This document shows positions 63,291 to 64,000 of a stretch of DNA of 64,000 bases, in pieces (the first letter of the stretch is position 1; each line of letters opens with the position of its first letter). The notes under the pieces were generated by a model. It saw only the letters and a program-made list of their open reading frames with translations, was not told the DNA's origin and ran no database searches. The stretch is from Curtobacterium sp. MCBD17_013 (lineage in GTDB: Bacteria; Actinomycetota; Actinomycetes; Actinomycetales; Microbacteriaceae), in NCBI RefSeq assembly GCF_003234565.1, contig NZ_QKTU01000001.1, forward strand, positions 186,001 to 250,000, read 5' to 3'. Made by a program: the position numbers and the translations under genes.

Positions 63291-64000
63291 CCACAGCAAC
63301 CAGACTCCGCCTCGGCATCGCGGCCGCACTGGCCGTCGGCGCCGTCGCGGCGCTCACCGGCTGCTCCTCGAGCAGCCCCATCGCGGGCAGCAGCGCGTCG
63401 TCCGCCGCCGGGTCCTCGACCATCGTCGTGGGCTCGCAGCAGTACTACTCGAACGAGATCATCGCCGAGCTGTACTCGCAGGTGCTCGAGCACGACGGCT
63501 ACGACGTGAAGCGGAACTTCAACATCGGGCAACGTGAGGTCTACCTGCCGCAGATGCAGAAGGGCGCCATCGACGTCATGCCCGAGTACAGCGGCAACCT
63601 GCTCCAGTACTACGACAAGAAGTCCACGGCGTCGAGCCCCGCGGAGATCGCCGCGGGTCTCAAGTCCGCCCTGCCGAGCGGGATCCGTGCGCTCCCCGCA
63701 GCGGCGGCGACGGACCAGGACAGCTACACGGTCACCAAGCAGTTCTCGCAGCAGAACCACGTGACCAGCCTGGCCGACCTGAAGGACGTCTCGACGAAGC
63801 TGACCGTCGGGGGGAACTCCGAGTTCCAGACCCGCCCCTATGGGCCGAACGGCCTCAAGTCCACCTACGGTGCCACCGTCGGGTTCACCGCGATCGAGGA
63901 CTCGGGCGGCGCGCTCACCGTCAAGGCGCTCAAGGACGGCACGGTGCAGCTCGCCGACATCTACAGCGCCGACCCGAGCATCAAGGCGAACGACTTCGTC
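63287..64000 (+). CDS. OpuC/ProX-type substrate-binding lipoprotein (3' truncated by window)
   Basis: 238 residues are visible from GTG 63287, which overlaps the permease stop and has GGAAGG upstream; the end lies beyond base 64000. A lipoprotein signal with lipobox LTGC (C26) is followed by a Ser-rich linker and the OpuAC-type fold (STIVVGSQQYYSNEIIAELYSQVLE, EVYLPQMQKGAIDVMPEYSGNLLQYY). It captures the quaternary amine outside the membrane. The order ATPase-permease-permease-binding protein is standard for the osmoprotectant-type importers. Confidence 0.9.
   Translation, partial: MTTATRLRLGIAAALAVGAVAALTGCSSSSPIAGSSASSAAGSSTIVVGSQQYYSNEIIAELYSQVLEHDGYDVKRNFNIGQREVYLPQMQKGAIDVMPEYSGNLLQYYDKKSTASSPAEIAAGLKSALPSGIRALPAAAATDQDSYTVTKQFSQQNHVTSLADLKDVSTKLTVGGNSEFQTRPYGPNGLKSTYGATVGFTAIEDSGGALTVKALKDGTVQLADIYSADPSIKANDFV

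Noticed and set aside
1-64000. tRNA, rRNA, CRISPR, insertion sequence, prophage or integron signals
   Set aside because: No cloverleaf genes, regular spaced direct repeats, transposase or integrase reading frames were found. Base composition and codon use look uniform throughout.

Overview
The window is 64 kb of very GC-rich, densely coding, chromosomal core DNA from an actinobacterium. Gene content and order fit the family Microbacteriaceae; a Curtobacterium-like organism is my best guess. The reasons are high GC with many GTG starts, a class II DAHP synthase, DivIVA/SepF polar-growth genes, a MurE with a non-DAP-type specificity motif, and short -10 boxes (TAnnnT) placed directly in front of leaderless starts. 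I see no rRNA, tRNA, CRISPR array, insertion sequence, prophage or integrated element.

Layout. 1-1742: end of a siderophore/iron ABC transporter (two FecCD permeases). 1909-3876: a GarA/OdhI-type FHA protein followed by two MerR regulators (the first FtsR-like), as in mycobacteria. 4001-8836: a ParA-like ATPase, divergent from pyruvate carboxylase and peptide deformylase. 8960-10855: a large secreted protein of unknown function with an internally duplicated beta-rich module. 10917-21810: a block that, as I recall it, has the same gene content and order as the M. tuberculosis segment from fadD15 through plsC, aroG, pknL and Rv2175c to the isoprenyl synthase and the DUF3040 gene, with a ROK kinase and a LysM protein added.

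22164-40682: the complete division and cell wall (dcw) cluster: mraZ, rsmH, ftsL, pbpB, murE, murF, mraY, murD, ftsW, murG, murC, ftsQ, ftsZ, yggS, sepF, yggT and divIVA/wag31. It is tightly packed with many 4-nt stop/start overlaps. Together these genes make lipid II from UDP-MurNAc, flip and polymerise it, and position the divisome and the growing poles. 40685-48953 holds lspA, an rluD-type gene, dnaE, hisD, nrdR and pyrD. 49018-54977 holds a DUF3043 membrane protein, an M20 dipeptidase, an ErpA-type Fe-S carrier and cytochrome oxidase ctaC-ctaD-ctaF. 55104-59592 holds an atypical glucose-6-phosphate dehydrogenase, a GH15 glucanase/trehalase-like enzyme and an App1-type phosphatase. 59972-64000 holds a TetR regulator and an OpuC-type osmolyte (glycine betaine/choline/carnitine-like) ABC importer whose binding protein runs off the window.

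I found no convincing new multi-gene system. The observations most worth following are regulatory or sequence-level. The same 6-3-6 inverted repeat lies before ftsZ and before the second merR gene. A 10-bp-phased MraZ box array sits on the mraZ promoter, with a second, oppositely oriented box cluster about 180 bp upstream. MurE carries a D-H-H-P-R motif where DAP enzymes have D-N-P-R. Short tandem repeats fill two convergent gene ends, and a recurring terminator stem appears three times. All functional calls come from reading translated sequence; no database search was run.
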